From JADJVL01 sp039812765 (GTDB lineage: Bacteria > Acidobacteriota > Holophagae > Holophagales > Holophagaceae), in the NCBI GenBank assembly GCA_039812765.1, contig JBDIBF010000002.1, positions 27,527 through 91,526 of the forward strand: a stretch of 64,000 nt of DNA. The letters run 5' to 3'. The notes beneath the pieces are model-generated. The model worked only from the letters and a program-made list of their open reading frames with translations. It was not told where the DNA came from and made no database searches. Both the position numbers and the translations under genes were made by a program. This document shows, one piece after another, positions 58,774 to 64,000 of this stretch (its first letter is position 1; each line of letters starts with the position of its first letter).

Positions 58774-59598
58774 ATGCCCCTCGTCTCCTACATCTCGACC
58801 TGCATGGGCCGACTGGAACACCTCCGGCGCGCCCTTCCCACCTGGCTCGCGCAGCCGGACTCGGAGGTGGTGGTGGTGGACTGGTCCTGCCCGGACGGAA
58901 GCGGGGACTGGGTGAAGGCCCACCATGCCCAGGCCGGCGTGGTGCGCGTGCCCGGCCGCGCCCATTTCAACCTGGCCGCGGCGCGGAACGCGGGGGCCGC
59001 CCGGGCTTCGGGCCGCTGGCTCTGCTTCGTGGACGCCGACGTGCTCCTCGACCCCGGCTTCAGCGTCCTGGTGCATCCCCTGCTGGACCCCGCCGCCTAC
59101 CTCCTCAGCGAGGGCGGCCCCCATGAGCTGATGGGGACCGTGGTCGTCCCCGCCGACGCCTTCCGCGCCGTCGGCGGCTACGACGAAGCCATCGAGGGCT
59201 GGGGAGCCGAGGACCACGACCTCTACACGCGCCTGCGGTGGCGGGGTCTGGAGCGGCGCCGCTACCCCCACCACGTGCTGAGCTCCATTCCCCACGACGA
59301 ATCCCAGCGGGTGGCCCACGCCGCCCTCAAGGACCGGGGCCTCAACTGGATGGTGAACCGCGCCTACCTCGAGGCCAAGTGGAGCTACCTCAAACTGCGG
59401 GAGGAGGAGCTGGACCTGGAGGCGAGGCGGGACCTCTACCGCCATGTCCGGGCGACGATCCTCGAGGCCCTCGAATCCGGGCGGCATCCCGAGCTCGCCT
59501 TCAGCCTCGGCTGGCGACGGCTCGTCTCGGGGGTGGAGTACGAGTCGAGCTTCACGGTGCGCCTCCGCCCGGCGGGGGGCGGCTCGTTCCACGGCTAG
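58774..59598 (+). CDS. Family 2 glycosyltransferase
   Basis: 274 residues, soluble GT-A fold. PLVSYISTCMGRLEHLRRALPTWLAQPDSEVVVVDWSCPDGSG is the N-terminal nucleotide-binding half. AARNAGAARASGRWLCFVDADVLLDPGF holds the DxD-type metal motif (FVDADV). AFRAVGGYDEAIEGWGAEDHDLYTRLRWRG matches the C-terminal galactosyltransferase-like block, with the catalytic Asp/Glu (GAEDHD). The acceptor is unknown; no sugar cluster surrounds it. No clear ribosome site precedes the ATG. It ends with a 4-nt overlap on the convergent DUF721 gene. Confidence 0.85.
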   Translation: MPLVSYISTCMGRLEHLRRALPTWLAQPDSEVVVVDWSCPDGSGDWVKAHHAQAGVVRVPGRAHFNLAAARNAGAARASGRWLCFVDADVLLDPGFSVLVHPLLDPAAYLLSEGGPHELMGTVVVPADAFRAVGGYDEAIEGWGAEDHDLYTRLRWRGLERRRYPHHVLSSIPHDESQRVAHAALKDRGLNWMVNRAYLEAKWSYLKLREEELDLEARRDLYRHVRATILEALESGRHPELAFSLGWRRLVSGVEYESSFTVRLRPAGGGSFHG

Positions 59599-59999
59599 CC
59601 GGCGCGGCCCCTCGCGGCGCGGAGGAGGCGGCCCAGGGCGTCACCTTCGGGCGCGGTTCCCCGGTGGGCCCCGGCCGCGCGGGGGGGCGGAGGCGGGTCG
59701 CAGGGTTCGGTCTCCACCCCTGAGAGCTCCAGACCGAGGAGGAGGCGCAGCCTCACGCGCAGGTCCGGCCAGGCGGAGGCCGCGGCCAGCCGGAGGGCGG
59801 CCAGGCGCTCGAGATCCCAGGCCCCGATCACCAGGACGCCCTGCCGGACCCGGAGCAGGCGGGTGCGTCCCGCGAGGCCCTCTCCCACCACCAGGGGCCA
59901 GGCCTGGCGCAGGCGCTGTTCCGCCGCCGCCTCCGCGGTCCGGGCCGAGGCGGACGCCGAGCCCAGGGGCCGGAGCCCCCGGTCGAGGGGCCTAGGCAC
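59595..59999 (-). CDS. DciA/DUF721-like protein
   Basis: 134 residues from GTG at 59999. AEQRLRQAWPLVVGEGLAGRTRLLRVRQGVLVIGAWDLERLAALRLAAASAWPDL matches the DUF721/DciA core (W-x-x-vvG, then L-x-V-x2-W-x3-L). DciA loads the replicative helicase in many bacteria without DnaC. The C-terminus (about 88-134) is Pro-rich and disordered. Its start overlaps the end of the CoA-transferase gene by 8 nt. Assignment is moderate because DUF721 proteins are short and diverse. Confidence 0.65.
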   Translation of the reverse strand: MPRPLDRGLRPLGSASASARTAEAAAEQRLRQAWPLVVGEGLAGRTRLLRVRQGVLVIGAWDLERLAALRLAAASAWPDLRVRLRLLLGLELSGVETEPCDPPPPPRAAGAHRGTAPEGDALGRLLRAARGRAG

Positions 60000-61113
60000 G
60001 GGGTTTCCGCGGCGGCACCCGGGCCGAGCAGGCCCGCTGGCCGTTCAGCAGCACCGGGGTGGCCAGGGAGGGCACCATGCGCCCGCTCTCCTCGTCGAAG
60101 AGGGGCTGGATGAGGTGGTGCAGCCTGCCCGCCTGGCGGAAGAGCACGTCGTCCACGGTGCGCACGCGGCTTGCGGGGATGGCGTCGGCGTCGCAGGCCT
60201 CGAGGATCTCCTCCACGCCCCGGGACGCCAGCCTCGACTCCAGTTCGGCGACGAGCCGTTCCCGGTCCTCCACCCGCCCGCGGTTCACGCGCCAGGCCGG
60301 GTTCGCCTCCAGGTCCAGCCCGAGCCAGAGGGCCAGGATCTCGAACTGCTTGTCGCTGCCCACGCCGATGGCCACCTCGCCGTCGCGGCAGCGGAAGGTC
60401 TGGTAGGGCACGATCTGGGGATGGGCGTTGCCGTAGCGCCGCGGCGGGCGGCCCGTGAGCAGCGCGCCGGAGCCCACGTTCACCAGCCCCGCCAGGGCGG
60501 CCTCCATGAGCGGCACCTCCACGTGCAGGGCCTCGCCGGTGCGCTCCCGGTGCAGCAGCGCCGCCTGCACGCCGTTGGCGGTGTAGAGGGCCGCCAGCAC
60601 GTCCACCAGGGCGACGCCGATCTTCATGGGCCGTCCCTCCACCTCGCCGGTGATGCTCATCCAGCCGCTCTCGGCCTGGAGGATGAAGTCGTAGCCCGCG
60701 CGCCGGGAGGCCTCCACGTCCGAGGCGAAGCCGCGGATGGAGGCGACGATGAGCTTGGGGAACTGGGCGTGGAGCTTACCCCAGGTCAGCCCGAGGCGCG
60801 CGGCGGAATCCGGCAGGAAGTTCTCCACCAGCACGTCCGCGTCCTTCAGCAGCTCCAGGAGGCGCGCCTTGCCCTCCGGCGCGTGGAGCTCCAGGGCCTC
60901 GCTGGTCTTGCCGCGGTTGGCGCAGCGGAAGTAGGCGCTCTCGCCGTCCACGGGGTCGAAGGGCGGGCCCCAGCCGCGGGTGGGATCGCCGTCCAGGGGC
61001 TCGATCTTGTGGACGTCCGCGCCGAGGTCCGCCAGCAGCTGGGTGGAGAAGGGGCCGGCCAGGATGCGGGAGAGGTCGATGATCCGGAACTTGTGGAGGG
61101 GCTGGACGGCCAT
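59992..61113 (-). CDS. Class III CoA-transferase (CaiB/BaiF family)
   Basis: 373 residues. FRIIDLSRILAGPFSTQLLADLGADVHKIEPLDGDPTRGWGPP is the N-terminal signature. FRCANRGKTSEALELHAPEGKA continues the CoA-binding part. VLVENFLPDSAARLGL is followed by the catalytic Asp region in GYDFILQAESGWMSITGEVEGRP (YD as in GYDxLLQA). VGVALVDVLAALYTANGVQAAL is typical. The family moves CoA between carboxylic acids; the acids here are unknown (candidates are formyl/oxalyl, succinyl-type or carnitine-like). A TACACT box ends 6 nt before the ATG at 61113. Confidence 0.92.
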   Translation of the reverse strand: MAVQPLHKFRIIDLSRILAGPFSTQLLADLGADVHKIEPLDGDPTRGWGPPFDPVDGESAYFRCANRGKTSEALELHAPEGKARLLELLKDADVLVENFLPDSAARLGLTWGKLHAQFPKLIVASIRGFASDVEASRRAGYDFILQAESGWMSITGEVEGRPMKIGVALVDVLAALYTANGVQAALLHRERTGEALHVEVPLMEAALAGLVNVGSGALLTGRPPRRYGNAHPQIVPYQTFRCRDGEVAIGVGSDKQFEILALWLGLDLEANPAWRVNRGRVEDRERLVAELESRLASRGVEEILEACDADAIPASRVRTVDDVLFRQAGRLHHLIQPLFDEESGRMVPSLATPVLLNGQRACSARVPPRKPRA

Positions 61114-61119
61114 GGGGCC

Positions 61120-61125
61120 AGTGTA
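61120..61125 (-). promoter_or_regulatory. -10-like TACACT, 6 nt before the CoA-transferase ATG
   Basis: On the minus strand TACACT ends 6 nt before the ATG at 61113. Leaderless start predicted. Confidence 0.45.
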
Positions 61126-61249
61126 GATGGAAGCGGCGGGGGCGCGGCCGGCCGGTGCGCTGGCCGGGGATCTCCCCGCGGGACGGGCCCGCGGCCCTCG
61201 CGGTATGATGCGCCTTTGGCCCGGCGGGCCCTGGCAGGAGCGCAAGGCG

Positions 61250-64000
<2,751 letters not shown>

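Overview
The window is high-GC bacterial chromosome from a Gram-negative organism: it carries lpxK for lipid A, a BamA/Omp85-type barrel protein and a PilT-family ATPase. The gene content, the KKLxLNRETLR-type RiPP leader and the compact high-GC style fit Acidobacteriota of the Holophagae (Geothrix/Holophaga-like). That placement is inference, since no rRNA or ribosomal protein gene is present. I see no phage, transposase or CRISPR array. The accessory interest lies in repeats, tRNA tails, a RiPP precursor remnant and several proteins that have lost catalytic residues. Layout, left part: 1-9 kb has an ArsA-like ATPase (cut by the left edge), a GMC oxidoreductase, mazG overlapping a fused aroD-aroE gene, then a run of an NtrC-like regulator with a degenerate AAA domain, a MoxR ATPase, a RodZ-like membrane HTH protein and a conserved unknown. 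9.0-9.76 kb is a 194-bp tandem array growing out of the 3' end of tRNA-Gly(CCC). 9.8-18 kb has lpxK, free-Met-sulfoxide reductase, a cNMP/FHA protein, a CPBP protease broken by an amber codon, etfBA, an NTF2-like protein, murG and a beta-propeller protein. 19-25.5 kb has a degenerate PilT-like ATPase, an ankyrin protein, an Omp85-like barrel with a small membrane partner, and recG. Middle: 25.6-30 kb has an NTF2-like protein, a short lanthipeptide-type precursor whose Cys-rich core lies beyond an in-frame TGA, and a deoC-ALDH16 deoxyribose catabolic pair. 30.5-32.7 kb holds a PAS histidine kinase with an Rcp1-like response regulator, and coaD. 32.7-45.3 kb is a complete glycogen cluster: a fused debranching enzyme diverges from glgB-glgP across a perfect 22-bp palindrome, and these converge on pgi-glgA-glgC. 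Together they make ADP-glucose, polymerise and branch it, phosphorolyse and debranch it, and link it to fructose 6-phosphate. 45.3-48.1 kb is a stress cluster (host-attachment-like protein, CBS pair, Hsp20, universal stress protein). Right part: 48-51 kb is one large VIT/vWA/DUF2135 secreted protein. 51.3-54.6 kb is ddl, an S41-like protein without the catalytic dyad, and a YibQ-type divergent deacetylase, an envelope group. 54.7-58.3 kb has a secreted transglutaminase-like protein, a hotdog protein, glpX and cutA. 58.4-58.66 kb is tRNA-Pro(CGG) with a duplicated tail. 58.8-64 kb has a GT2 glycosyltransferase, a DciA/DUF721-like protein, a class III CoA-transferase and tex (cut by the right edge). 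Two features cut across the window. First, at twelve genes a TANNNT hexamer ends exactly 6 nt before the start codon, which predicts leaderless transcripts. Second, both tRNA genes have partial copies of their own 3' end, with hairpins, repeated downstream, in the manner of the E. coli tyrT operon.
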